Source of the DNA: Salinirubellus litoreus
Lineage (GTDB): Archaea; Halobacteriota; Halobacteria; Halobacteriales; Haloarculaceae
Direction: 5' to 3'
DNA: 64,000 nt
Assembly: GCF_037335815.1 (NCBI RefSeq)
Contig: NZ_CP147841.1
Location: 1,922,001-1,986,000, forward strand
Positions 8,071-15,753 of the stretch are shown one piece after another. Every line of letters starts with the position of its first letter. The first letter of the stretch is position 1. The notes beneath the pieces were generated by a model. The model ran no database searches, was not told the origin of the DNA, and saw only the letters and a program-made list of their open reading frames with translations. The position numbers were made by a program, and so were the translations under genes.

Positions 8071-8316
8071 ATGGGGTCGTGGATCGGGTACCTGTGGTCG
8101 GCCGCCGGGGTGTCGCTCGTGTTCGGGGGGACGCTCCAGGCGTTCGCCAGTATGGGCGCACTGATGGCCGTCCTCTCGTGGGCGATGGTCGCCCTGCTCG
8201 GCACCTTCGTCGCCGTCACGGGGGCGAGGCGGGTGATGGCCGCCTCCGACGCCGACGGACGGGCGGACCCCGAGAAGGCGCTCGGGAAGGTCGACTCGCG
8301 GTTCGGCCGGCGCTGA
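8071..8316 (+). CDS. Small membrane protein, two predicted helices
   Basis: An 81-residue protein with hydrophobic segments at about residues 4-27 (WIGYLWSAAGVSLVFGGTLQ) and 29-52 (ALMAVLSWAMVALLGTFVAV), then a charged cytoplasmic-type tail rich in Asp, Lys and Arg ending SRFGRR. The clear TATA box 29 nt upstream supports expression. I do not recognise the family. It stands alone between the kinase and the acyl-CoA dehydrogenase, with a degenerate palindrome just downstream. Confidence 0.6.
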   Translation: MGSWIGYLWSAAGVSLVFGGTLQAFASMGALMAVLSWAMVALLGTFVAVTGARRVMAASDADGRADPEKALGKVDSRFGRR

Positions 8317-8355
8317 CTCCGAGAGCCGACGATCGGGCCGACCCCCGGTGGATCG

Positions 8356-8430
8356 TACTGTCGGCCGTAACGACGTGGAGGGGTTCACTCCGGGGAGACG
8401 AACGCCTCGCAGGGCTTGCGTCCGACAGTA
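8356..8430. repeat. Degenerate 75-bp inverted repeat upstream of an acyl-CoA dehydrogenase gene
   Basis: TACTGTCGGCCGTAA at 8356-8370 faces TTGCGTCCGACAGTA at 8416-8430: 13 of 15 positions pair, including 9 uninterrupted (TACTGTCGG/CCGACAGTA). The left arm is followed by CGACG, close to the ACGA that follows the left arm in the elements at 13676 and 60984. The right arm runs into GTATTATCG, which sits about 30 nt before the dehydrogenase ATG, so it overlaps the likely TATA box. It may be an operator or a decayed member of the window's palindrome set. Confidence 0.5.
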
Positions 8431-8458
8431 TTATCGCTCTCTGAGCGAACGGACGGAC

Positions 8459-9601
8459 ATGGACTTCGGCCTGCCCAGCGAGCACCGGATGATCCGGGAC
8501 ACGGTCCGGGAGTTCGCCGAGGCGGAGATCGAGCCGATCGCCCAGGAGATCGAGGACGAGCACCGCTTCCCGGCGGAGGTGTTCGAGGAGCTGGGCGGGC
8601 TCGACCTGATGGGCGTGCCGATCGCGGAGGAGTACGGCGGCGCGGGCGGCGATCAGCTGATGTACGCCCTCGTCACCGAGGAGCTCGGGCGGGTCTCGGG
8701 TTCGATCGGGCTCTCGTACGCGGCGCACACCTCGCTTGGGACCAAGCCGATCGAGGCCTTCGGGACCGAGGCCCAGAAGGAGGAGTGGCTGACCCCGCTC
8801 GCTCGCGGCGAGGGGATCGCGGCGTGGGCGCTCACCGAGCCCGGGAGCGGCTCCGACGCCTCGAACATGGACACGGTGGCCGAAAAGGACGGCGACGAGT
8901 GGGTGATCAACGGGACGAAGCAGTTCATCACGAACGCGAACGTCGCCCGGTCGATACTGGTGAAGGCGGTCACCGACCCGGGTGCGGGGTACGACGGCAT
9001 CTCGACGTTCATCGTCGACCCGAAGAACGACGACGGGTTCGAGGTCTCGACCGTGTGGGAGAAGATGGGGTTGAACGCCTCGCCGACCTGCGAACTCCAG
9101 TTCGACGACCTCCGAATCCCGGAAGACCGCCTGCTCGGCGAGGTGGGGGAGGGTTGGGAGCAGACGATGAAGACTCTCGAAGGGGGACGCATCTCGATCG
9201 CCGCGCTCTCGACCGGCCTCGCGCAGGGTGCCTACGAGGCCGCGAAGCGGTACGCCGGCGACCGCGAGCAGTTCGGGCAACCGATATCCAAGTTCGACGC
9301 GATACGGGACAAGATCGTCTCGATGGACCGGAAGATCGAGCGGGCGCGACTCCTCACGCACAAGGCCGCCTGGGCGTACGACGAGGGGATGGACACCACC
9401 CGGATCTCCTCGCTCGCGAAGCTCGATGCAAGCGAGGTCTCGCGGGAGGTCGCCGAGGACGCCGTCCAGGTTCTCGGTGGGTACGGCTACACCGAGGACT
9501 TCTCCCCCCAGCGGTTCTACCGCGACGCGAAGCTCATGGAGATCGGCGAGGGGACCAGCGAGATACAGCACGTCGTCCTCGGCCGGCAGCTCGGTCTGTA
9601 G
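8459..9601 (+). CDS. Acyl-CoA dehydrogenase
   Basis: FAD-dependent oxidation of an acyl-CoA to the 2-enoyl-CoA, with electrons normally passed to electron-transfer flavoprotein. The 380 residues are full family length. Visible are the N-terminal helical domain (MDFGLPSEHRMIRDTVREF), the flavin/substrate motif AWALTEPGSGSDASNM at about 123-138, the QFITNANVA strand, and the C-terminal GGYGYTEDF followed by IGEGTSEIQ, whose first Glu is the catalytic base in short/medium-chain enzymes. The frame is open upstream but MDFGLP is the family start. A second acyl-CoA dehydrogenase lies at 19451 in this window. Chain-length or branched-chain preference cannot be told. Confidence 0.92.
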   Translation: MDFGLPSEHRMIRDTVREFAEAEIEPIAQEIEDEHRFPAEVFEELGGLDLMGVPIAEEYGGAGGDQLMYALVTEELGRVSGSIGLSYAAHTSLGTKPIEAFGTEAQKEEWLTPLARGEGIAAWALTEPGSGSDASNMDTVAEKDGDEWVINGTKQFITNANVARSILVKAVTDPGAGYDGISTFIVDPKNDDGFEVSTVWEKMGLNASPTCELQFDDLRIPEDRLLGEVGEGWEQTMKTLEGGRISIAALSTGLAQGAYEAAKRYAGDREQFGQPISKFDAIRDKIVSMDRKIERARLLTHKAAWAYDEGMDTTRISSLAKLDASEVSREVAEDAVQVLGGYGYTEDFSPQRFYRDAKLMEIGEGTSEIQHVVLGRQLGL

Positions 9602-9650
9602 GCGGGGGCGAGTCCCGCCCACGGATTCCGGCGTGTCGGAACCGAAGCGC

Positions 9651-9761
9651 TCACCCCTCCGTGGCCTCCTCCGTCCCGCGCCGCTCGCGCCACTCCGCGG
9701 CGAGCAGGCCGTAGACGAGCACGTCGACGCGCTCGCCACGGGGAAAGACCGGACCTAGCAT
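9651..9761 (-). pseudogene. Internally deleted GNAT acetyltransferase remnant, 36 codons
   Basis: A short frame reads MLGPVFPRGERVDV and then VYGLLAAEWRERRGTEE before its stop. The first part matches the way haloarchaeal RimJ/RimL-type GNAT proteins begin (xxGPVFLRGERV). The second matches how they end (DVxxYGLLxEEWRER). The roughly 130-150 residues that should lie between, including the acetyl-CoA site, are missing, and the frame is preserved across the junction. This reads as one internal deletion. It could still encode a peptide, but not an acetyltransferase. The parent identity is inferred from pattern memory, not from an alignment. Confidence 0.55.
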
Positions 9762-10106
9762 GGTCGAGCGTGGCACGCGAGCGATTTGAGCCTGTCCCGA
9801 CAGTATCACGGCGTGTCACGATCGCCAGAAGGTGTTTACCGGGCGAGCGAGCAGTGGGGACGCGGGCCAACCCGGGTAGGGGTCGGCCCGCAACCCTTCG
9901 ATGGCGTCCGGTCGCCGGATCGAACGTGACCCTCGACGGGAGGTGAACGCTCGGTCGATCGTCCCCCGGGAACGATACCGCCAGTCGACCGACCGCCCTC
10001 CGAGGAGCGACGGACGCCGGATCGAGCGACCAGCCCCCGATACGGGGATCCTCGTCGAACTGGCGGGGTTCGACACGGTGAAGGGGCGTCCGGGCGGCCG
10101 TCGGGT
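9762..10106. other. Intergenic region without recognised gene
   Basis: These 345 nt separate the GNAT remnant from nth. The frames present are Arg-rich and lack acidic bias. GTGTTTACCGG near 9830 and GATACGGGG near 10040 are weak AT-containing patches. I see no gene, RNA or strong repeat. It could be the decayed remainder of a gene lost along with the acetyltransferase. Confidence 0.4.
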
Positions 10107-10790
10107 ATGGGTACGCCGCTCGACTCCCGTGAGGCACAGGCCGACGAGGTGGTCCACCGGCTCTACGACCGCTACCCGGAGCCCGATATCTCGCTCGACT
10201 TCTCGAACCGGCTCGAACTGCTGGTGGCGGTGGTGCTCTCGGCACAGTGTACGGACGAGCGCGTGAACGGGACCACCCCCGAACTCTTCGAGAAGTACTC
10301 GACGGCTGCCGACTACGCCGCGGCCGACGAGGGGGAACTCGCCGAGGACATCTACGGGATCACGTTCCACAACAGCAAGGCCGGCTACCTGAAGGGGATC
10401 GGGGAGATACTGGTCGAGGAACACGACGGCGAGGTGCCCGACTCGATGTCGGCGCTGACCGACCTCCCGGGCGTGGGCCGGAAGACTGCGAACGTCGTCC
10501 TCCAGCACGGCCACGAGGTCGTCGAGGGAATCGTCGTCGACACGCACGTGAAGCGGCTCTCCCGGCGGCTCGGACTCACGGAGGAGGAGCGGCCCGAGCG
10601 GATCGAGGAGGATCTGATGGAAGTCGTCCCCGACTCCGAGTGGAAGGAGTTCACCCACCTGCTCATCAGCCACGGCCGGGAGACCTGTACCGCGCGGAAC
10701 CCCGACTGTGCCGACTGCACCCTGGAAGATATCTGTCCCTCCTCGAAGCTCGATCACGACGTCGACCTCGCCAGCGGCGAGGCGTGGTAG
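10107..10790 (+). CDS. nth: Endonuclease III, DNA glycosylase/AP lyase
   Basis: Base-excision repair enzyme removing oxidised pyrimidines and cutting at the abasic site. The 227-residue protein has the helix-hairpin-helix LPGVGRKTANVV with the catalytic Lys at about 131, the catalytic Asp in VDTHVKR, and a C-terminal 4Fe-4S loop with spacing C-x6-C-x2-C-x5-C (CTARNPDCADCTLEDIC). VVLSAQCTDERVN is the other family signature. The start ATG at 10107 leaves a short acidic N-terminus. The stop is followed one nucleotide later by the ATG of the MazG-like gene, so the two form an operon of genome-sanitation functions. Confidence 0.96.
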   Translation: MGTPLDSREAQADEVVHRLYDRYPEPDISLDFSNRLELLVAVVLSAQCTDERVNGTTPELFEKYSTAADYAAADEGELAEDIYGITFHNSKAGYLKGIGEILVEEHDGEVPDSMSALTDLPGVGRKTANVVLQHGHEVVEGIVVDTHVKRLSRRLGLTEEERPERIEEDLMEVVPDSEWKEFTHLLISHGRETCTARNPDCADCTLEDICPSSKLDHDVDLASGEAW

Positions 10791-10791
10791 G

Positions 10792-11118
10792 ATGGACGAA
10801 CAGGACCGCGTCGCGGCGTTCATCGAGGCCCACGGCCTGCACGCGCCCCCGGCCTACCGGCTCCTCGACCTCGCTTCCGAGGTGGGCGAGCTCGCCAAGG
10901 ACGCGAACGACTCCACCAGCTACGGGATCGATCCCGGGTCACTGTCGGTCGGCGAGGACGAACTCGGGGACGCGCTGTTCGCGCTGCTGGCGTTCGCCGA
11001 GTCGATGGACGTCGACGCCGGGGACGCACTCGACACCGCTCTCGCGAAGTACGAGCGACGTATCGAGTCGTCCGGTGCCCCCGGCTCGGACGTCGAGCGG
11101 TCGCCGGACGGCGGCTGA
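10792..11118 (+). CDS. MazG-like nucleotide pyrophosphohydrolase
   Basis: A 108-residue all-alpha NTP pyrophosphohydrolase-type protein of the MazG/iMazG class, which hydrolyses (d)NTPs, often non-canonical ones, to monophosphates. The metal-binding helices are visible: LASEVGELAKD at about 24-34 (E-x2-E) and VGEDELGDALFALLAFAE at about 51-68 (E-x2-x-D). The last 25 residues are a low-complexity acidic tail. It begins one nucleotide after nth, which suggests coordinated expression of a nucleotide-pool cleaner with a glycosylase. Substrate is unknown. Confidence 0.83.
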   Translation: MDEQDRVAAFIEAHGLHAPPAYRLLDLASEVGELAKDANDSTSYGIDPGSLSVGEDELGDALFALLAFAESMDVDAGDALDTALAKYERRIESSGAPGSDVERSPDGG

Positions 11119-11156
11119 TCGGTCCTCCGTCCCGGTATCGGCGGATGGCTCCCCGA

Positions 11157-11672
11157 TCAGAGCACGTATACCGTCACGAACCGCGAGAGGCCGGTGATCC
11201 ACGCGAGGATCCAGAACAGGGTGTAGCCGAAGACGCCGACGCGGAGCCGTCGACGCCAGAACCGCATGTTCTCGTCGCCGATCTCGTCGAGCAGGACGTC
11301 CTCGTCGTAGTCGTGGTAGAGGTCGTGCTGCCACTTCGCGCGGAAGATGCGGACGATCCCCGTGAACCCGAACGCGAGCATCGCGTAGGCCTGCAGCCCC
11401 AGGAAGGCGTGGACGATGGCGTACCCACCGAGCTGACCCGGGTGGCCCCAGAAGCCGAACAGCCGCGGGGCCATCCAGAGCACGAGCGGCGTAGTCGTAA
11501 GCGTCAGCCCGGTGAAGATGAATCTGAGGTGGTAGGTCAGCACGTCCCAGGTGACGGCCTCGGCGTCGATCATGATCCACGCGCCGTAGAGGAAACACGG
11601 GAGTGCGAGCGTGACGGCGACGGCGACGAGCGCGGCGACGGAACCGTCGGAGAGCCCGAGGGGACCGACCAT
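11157..11672 (-). CDS. Multi-pass membrane protein (DUF7321-like)
   Basis: From ATG 11672 the product has 171 residues and four or so hydrophobic helices (around 10-32, 48-66, 80-105 and 142-165). A charged loop FRAKWQHDLYHDYDEDVLLDE lies between the third and fourth. The open frame extends to 11801, but the additional 43 residues are not membrane-like and MVGPLGLSDGSV fits the family start. From memory it matches haloarchaeal DUF7321, a family that often lies near the cytochrome b/Rieske genes, which here begin 2 kb downstream. It ends convergently with the MazG-like gene. Role in respiration is inference from context only. Confidence 0.65.
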   Translation of the reverse strand: MVGPLGLSDGSVAALVAVAVTLALPCFLYGAWIMIDAEAVTWDVLTYHLRFIFTGLTLTTTPLVLWMAPRLFGFWGHPGQLGGYAIVHAFLGLQAYAMLAFGFTGIVRIFRAKWQHDLYHDYDEDVLLDEIGDENMRFWRRRLRVGVFGYTLFWILAWITGLSRFVTVYVL

Positions 11673-11922
11673 CCCCCGTGGGTAGTCGTGGGGGACGCTT
11701 GAGGGTGCCGAAAGCGGGTGGTGGGTTGGAAAGGGTTCCGAACCGGAACGCCAAACGAGCCCGCTAGCCGGGACCACGAAAGGGCCACTCCTTCGTTCCA
11801 ACTATGATTCGGACAGGAGGTGCCGTCCGCCGAGCGACATCCATCAAGAAGTTTGGCATATCAACAACAGTGGTAATCTGGCAGCGTATGAAGTACGCAG
11901 GTGCGAGAAACTGAAGATAGCC

Positions 11923-12663
11923 GTGAGCCCATCAAAATACCCGAAGAAGAGCAGAACTGTCGCGATACTATTGGCTGTCTTTGTGGGCGTCTTCGGGGTC
12001 CACAAGTTCTACCTGGGTGACCTGAAACGTGGCGCACTATATCTGGTGTTCTGCTGGACGACTGTTCCGTGGTTTCTCGGGTTCTACGATGCATACAAGT
12101 ACGCGACCACTCCGGAGGAGTTCGAGACCGGGAGTATCCAAGGCTCCGATCCTTCCGGAGTAGATAGCAGATCGGCCGGGCCGTCTGAGGCCACCGCACC
12201 GCTGGACGATGCGGTCATGTCCGTTGAAGGAGCGAACGGTATGGTTACCCTCTACGAGGACCGCCTTGAACTGTCGCGGGAGGGTATCGGAATGCTGCAC
12301 AAGATGCAGCACGGATTCAAAGGGGACAAAGAGATCCCGTACGAGTCCATTACGAGCGTTCAGCTCCGGAAACCGTCGTCGGTGACACGGGGGTATATTC
12401 AGTTCGGCCAGAGCGGGTTCTCCGAGAGTGATGACGGGCTTCTAGATGCAACTTCCGACGAAAACACAGTCCTGTTCGACAAGGGATCGCTGAGCGAATT
12501 CGAGGAGCTGAGAACCGAGCTTCGAAAGCTGAAGAACGGTGATGTCGAGGAATCCACCGGAACCATGGACGGAGCGATGGAGAAACTTCGGAACAGGTAC
12601 GCGGAGGGGGAGATCGACGAGGAGGAGTACGAACAGCGCAAGGAAATACTCCAGCAGGGATAG
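11923..12663 (+). CDS. TM2 domain protein with DUF4429-like and SHOCT modules
   Basis: A 246-residue protein with three parts. Residues 8-65 form a TM2 domain (SRTVAILLAVFVGVFGVHKFYLGD, two helices joined by the characteristic HKFYLGD-x-KRG turn). Residues about 95-180 resemble the DUF4429/PH-like fold (GANGMVTLYEDRLELSREG). Residues 215-246 form a SHOCT helix pair (MEKLRNRYAEGEIDEEEYEQRKE). The start is GTG; the upstream in-phase ATG candidates are blocked by a stop. Codon use is distinctly more AT-rich than neighbours, with third-position A and T common, and the flanks are AT-rich, suggesting recent acquisition. SHOCT/TM2 proteins are membrane proteins of unknown role, often near mobile genes. 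Confidence 0.75.
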   Translation: MSPSKYPKKSRTVAILLAVFVGVFGVHKFYLGDLKRGALYLVFCWTTVPWFLGFYDAYKYATTPEEFETGSIQGSDPSGVDSRSAGPSEATAPLDDAVMSVEGANGMVTLYEDRLELSREGIGMLHKMQHGFKGDKEIPYESITSVQLRKPSSVTRGYIQFGQSGFSESDDGLLDATSDENTVLFDKGSLSEFEELRTELRKLKNGDVEESTGTMDGAMEKLRNRYAEGEIDEEEYEQRKEILQQG

Positions 12664-12851
12664 CGGCTTCTCTGAGGAAGCGGAGATCTGCCGTCTCTTC
12701 CTTCCGTATCGGCGAAATCTCTCGGTCGGATGCCATCGAAGCCTTCTCTACGTTGAGCGGATGCTCCTACGGACGAACGCCGTCGGCAGGCCCCGGCGAC
12801 GGTCGACTCCGACCGTCACCCTAACAGTGCTTCCCGCCCAACCCTCACCCC

Positions 12852-13676
12852 ATGAGCGACTCCTCGGACGAGCAGGCTCACGCGCGAGAGGAGCCCGAGG
12901 GCTCGGCAGAGCGCGAACCCACCGAGGGGGCCGACGCGCAGGAGCTCACCACCGAGGAGCTCCGAGCACAGGTCGAGGAGAAGTACGACTTCGAGAACTT
13001 CGGGCCGGCCCAGATGGCCGAGATGAGCGCCCAGGAGTGGGACGCCGCGTTCGACCTCGACACCTGGATCACCGGCTCCGAGTTACTCGACCGGCTGGAA
13101 GCCGACGTGAAACACCGGGTGCTCACCCGCGACGTCTTCGCGCGGGTCGAGCGCATCGAGGACCCGGACCGGCTCGTCGCCTACTCCGACGAGGGGTACG
13201 CCGTCGTCTACCCCGACGGGAGCGTCGAGGGCTCGGGCACGGTCCTGCGGGACGTCAAGCCCCTGATCGCGCTCTGCTCGATGGAGGAGTACGACCCCCC
13301 GGAGATGCCGGAGGGCGACCTGCTCCCCGATCCGATGGAGGTCCCCGAGGGGAGCGGTGAGTTCGGCAACCTGATGGTCCAGATCATCGCGGGGGCGCAG
13401 GTGCTCGCGGGGCTCGGCCTGTTCGGCGCGTTCCTGCTGCTCGACGGCGGTCCCGTCGTCCTCGTCGCGGGACTGGGCTTCCTGTTCATCGGGATCACGC
13501 TGTTCGTCGCCGTGGCGAACGCCAGGCTCTCCGACAGGTTCCGGGCGGAGGAGTACCGCAACCGGCTCCGGGCGATCGGGTTCGAGTCGGACGAACGCCC
13601 GGAGTGGCTCCCCCCCGAGGTGGAGTTCGAGCCCGACGGCGAGCTCGAGGAGACGCCGGACGGCGAGACGGCCTGA
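12852..13676 (+). CDS. Membrane protein upstream of the cytochrome b/Rieske operon (DUF7319-like)
   Basis: A 274-residue acidic protein: a disordered N-terminus, a soluble domain containing EKYDFENFGPAQMAEMSA and RVLTRDVFARVERIEDPDRLV, then two adjacent membrane helices (about residues 176-198 and 202-222), and a charged C-terminus. From memory this is haloarchaeal DUF7319, which neighbours the bc-type respiratory genes in other haloarchaea, so it may assist that complex; no catalytic motif is visible. Its TGA coincides with the first bases of the palindromic element at 13676, separating it from the cupredoxin gene by 227 nt. Confidence 0.7.
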   Translation: MSDSSDEQAHAREEPEGSAEREPTEGADAQELTTEELRAQVEEKYDFENFGPAQMAEMSAQEWDAAFDLDTWITGSELLDRLEADVKHRVLTRDVFARVERIEDPDRLVAYSDEGYAVVYPDGSVEGSGTVLRDVKPLIALCSMEEYDPPEMPEGDLLPDPMEVPEGSGEFGNLMVQIIAGAQVLAGLGLFGAFLLLDGGPVVLVAGLGFLFIGITLFVAVANARLSDRFRAEEYRNRLRAIGFESDERPEWLPPEVEFEPDGELEETPDGETA

Positions 13677-13756
13677 TACGGACGGTTGTAACGATTTACC
13701 GGTGACCGCCCGGACGGGGTCGGCGGTCACCGGTAAAAGACTACAACCGTCCGTAT
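13676..13756. repeat. 81-bp nested palindrome, copy A
   Basis: Perfect 15-bp outer arms (ATACGGACGGTTGTA at 13676-13690, complement at 13742-13756) are followed inside by mismatched 4-nt steps (ACGA and AGAC). A perfect 16-bp inner stem (TTTACCGGTGACCGCC at 13695-13710, complement at 13722-13737) and an 11-nt loop complete it. The first A is the last base of the upstream stop codon TGA. Copy B at 60984-61063 has the same outer arms, the same internal-loop position and the same placement on a stop codon, while its inner stem differs in sequence but still folds. It could be a mobile palindrome (REP/MITE-like), a bidirectional terminator, or both. Confidence 0.9.
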
Positions 13757-13903
13757 GACCCCCTGGCGCGGACGAGCCCGTCTACCGGGCGTGAACTGGG
13801 CCGTTTCGGAACGGTCGGGAGCCGCCGGAAAGACGGCGAGGGGTCGACGACGGCACCGCGTTCGGAGGCTTTATGACTGGCGGACTCCGATTCCCGGGTG
13901 TAT

Positions 13904-14464
13904 ATGAACAGACGGGAGTTCATGCGGACGGCCGGTGGGGCCACGGCCGCCACCGCTGCCGCCGCCACGAGCACGGCTGGGACGGCCGCCGCCCAGTCCG
14001 GCAAGACGGTCGCCGTCGGCCCCGGCGGGAACCTCGTGTACGAACCAGCGACCGTCTACGCCACGCCCGGGACGACGATCACGTGGGAGTGGGAGTCGGA
14101 CACCCACAATATCGTCGTCGAGGACCAGCCCGAGGGCGCGAACTGGGAGGGTACCGAGGGGAGCGCCACCACCGTCTACGACACCGGACACACGTACGAG
14201 CACACCTTCGAGACGATGGGGACGTACACGTACTACTGCCAGCCCCACCGCACCTCGGGGATGGTCGCGGAGGTCATCATCAACGAGAGCGGGCAGGCCC
14301 CCGGCGGTGGCGGCGAGGAGGTTGACCCCGAGCATATGGGCGTCCCGATCCAGGCCCACTTCGTCGGCATCGCGACCATCCTCGCCATCATCGTGTCGAT
14401 GGTGTTCACGTTCTTCATGCTGAAGTACGGCGAGTCGCCACACGCGAGCGGAGGGAACAACTGA
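13904..14464 (+). CDS. Membrane-anchored halocyanin-like blue copper protein
   Basis: Extracytoplasmic electron carrier probably serving the adjacent cytochrome b/Rieske complex. The 186 residues start with a Tat signal (NRREFMRTAGG) followed by an Ala/Thr-rich stretch. They contain a plastocyanin-like domain with type 1 copper ligands His68 (DTHNIVVE) and Cys112-x2-His115-x4-Met120 (YYCQPHRTSGM). Unlike simple halocyanins, it ends with a membrane helix at about 146-173 (FVGIATILAIIVSMVFTFFML), so the copper domain is tethered near its partner. ATG 13904 is preferred over the GTG at 13898 because it places the Arg pair in normal Tat position. Its TGA overlaps the next ATG. Confidence 0.88.
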   Translation: MNRREFMRTAGGATAATAAAATSTAGTAAAQSGKTVAVGPGGNLVYEPATVYATPGTTITWEWESDTHNIVVEDQPEGANWEGTEGSATTVYDTGHTYEHTFETMGTYTYYCQPHRTSGMVAEVIINESGQAPGGGGEEVDPEHMGVPIQAHFVGIATILAIIVSMVFTFFMLKYGESPHASGGNN

Positions 14465-14853
14465 TGAGCTCCTCCGGCAACAACACCTACGGTGCCATCC
14501 ACCGGTACGAACCCCCGCGCGAGTCGACCGCGGCGCTCATCGCCATCGTCCTGCTGACGGTGGTCGAGGTGGTGTTCGTCGGGATGTTCACCTACGGACT
14601 GGTGGCCGGCTGGGGGCTCTCTGAGTTCGGTAACATGTTCCTCGGCGGGCTGCTGGCGGTCATCTTCGTCGACCTCGCGTTCATCCTCCTGCTCTACCGC
14701 AAGGAGTTCCTGCCGGACGTGATGATCGTCAAGAAGCGCCGGCGCAAGTGGGAGGACCTCTACATCCAGGAGGACCAGATGGAGGGCACCGAGATCGGCG
14801 GCGACGCCTGGGAGAACATCAAGCGGGCGGTCTACCCCTACTACAAGAAATAA
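14464..14853 (+). CDS. Small membrane subunit-like protein of the bc operon (DUF7318-like)
   Basis: A 129-residue protein with two membrane helices, about 24-50 (LIAIVLLTVVEVVFVGMFTYGLV) and 58-78 (MFLGGLLAVIFVDLAFILLLY), and a basic then acidic cytoplasmic tail ending AVYPYYKK. It lies between the cupredoxin and Rieske genes with overlapping stop and start codons on both sides, so it is almost certainly made together with them and may be a structural or assembly subunit. From memory the family is DUF7318. No cofactor ligands are visible. Confidence 0.75.
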   Translation: MSSSGNNTYGAIHRYEPPRESTAALIAIVLLTVVEVVFVGMFTYGLVAGWGLSEFGNMFLGGLLAVIFVDLAFILLLYRKEFLPDVMIVKKRRRKWEDLYIQEDQMEGTEIGGDAWENIKRAVYPYYKK

Positions 14854-15692
14854 TGCCAGAAGACTCAGACAAGTATCCGACCGAGAGCGGTCGGCGGCGG
14901 TTCGTGAAGGGTGTCGTCGGGAGCGCGACGCTCGCGAGCGTCGGAACGGGCGCGGCGGCGGCCGTCGGCTCCGCGACGTCGGCGACGGGTGCCGGCGGCG
15001 GCCTGACCCAGTTCTTCGCCATCGAGAACACCGACGGGCCGGCCCCCCGCGGGATGCCCCTCATCCCCATCGAGGTTCAGGGCGGGGAGCTGGTTGGTCT
15101 CTTCCCCGACAACATCGAGGACGGGGTCGCCCAGATGCAGATCGCCGGGCAGACCTACTCCTCGGCGTGGTTCCAGTACTGCGGCGTCCAGACGTACGCC
15201 GGGGTTCAGCCGGGAACCGACCAGGACAACACCTTCCGTGCCGCGAGCGGTGCCCCCTACGCCTGGATGGAGGACATCGAGGCCGGTACGCCCCTCACGG
15301 TGGACATGTTCTCCGACTACGAGGAGTGGAGTAACGGCATCGGACGCGGCGGCATGGGCAAGCCGGCGATGGCGTCGTGGCGCTCACAGGACGTCTCGCC
15401 CCAGGAGACGCTGGTCGCACAGGTACTCCGGTCAGAGCGGATACAGGAGCTCCGGGAGGACCCGCCGGAGGGGGCGAACGGCGACTTCATCCGCGCGGTG
15501 ACGACCGAGGACGGGTTCATCGCGTGGCTGAACAAGTGCACGCACTTCTGCTGCGTGCCGGGGTTCAAGTCCATCGCCGGCTCCGCCGCCTTCGGCGCGG
15601 AGGACCGCGTCTACTGCCAGTGTCACCAGTCGGTGTACAACCCGTTCAGCATCGTCCAGGGGCAGTTCGTTGCCCTGCCGCGTCCGGAGTGA
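14853..15692 (+). CDS. Rieske [2Fe-2S] iron-sulfur subunit of the cytochrome b complex
   Basis: Electron-transfer subunit oxidising quinol together with cytochrome b. A Tat-type N-terminus (GRRRFVKGVVGSATLAS) anchors the 279-residue protein. The cluster ligands are near the C-terminus: Cys229 and His231 in CTHFCCVP, Cys255 and His258 in CQCHQSVYNP, with Cys234 and Cys257 placed for the usual disulfide. Box 1 carries an extra Cys233 where most Rieske proteins have Gly. About 110 residues precede the cluster region beyond the usual size, with segments such as WFQYCGVQTYAGVQ that also contain a lone Cys. Start ATG overlaps the preceding TAA (TAATG). Confidence 0.93.
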   Translation: MPEDSDKYPTESGRRRFVKGVVGSATLASVGTGAAAAVGSATSATGAGGGLTQFFAIENTDGPAPRGMPLIPIEVQGGELVGLFPDNIEDGVAQMQIAGQTYSSAWFQYCGVQTYAGVQPGTDQDNTFRAASGAPYAWMEDIEAGTPLTVDMFSDYEEWSNGIGRGGMGKPAMASWRSQDVSPQETLVAQVLRSERIQELREDPPEGANGDFIRAVTTEDGFIAWLNKCTHFCCVPGFKSIAGSAAFGAEDRVYCQCHQSVYNPFSIVQGQFVALPRPE

Positions 15693-15753
15693 ATAAGACA
15701 GTGCAGCCCAACTACTACACGACGGCGGCGGGAACGGATTCGAGAGGAGCACG

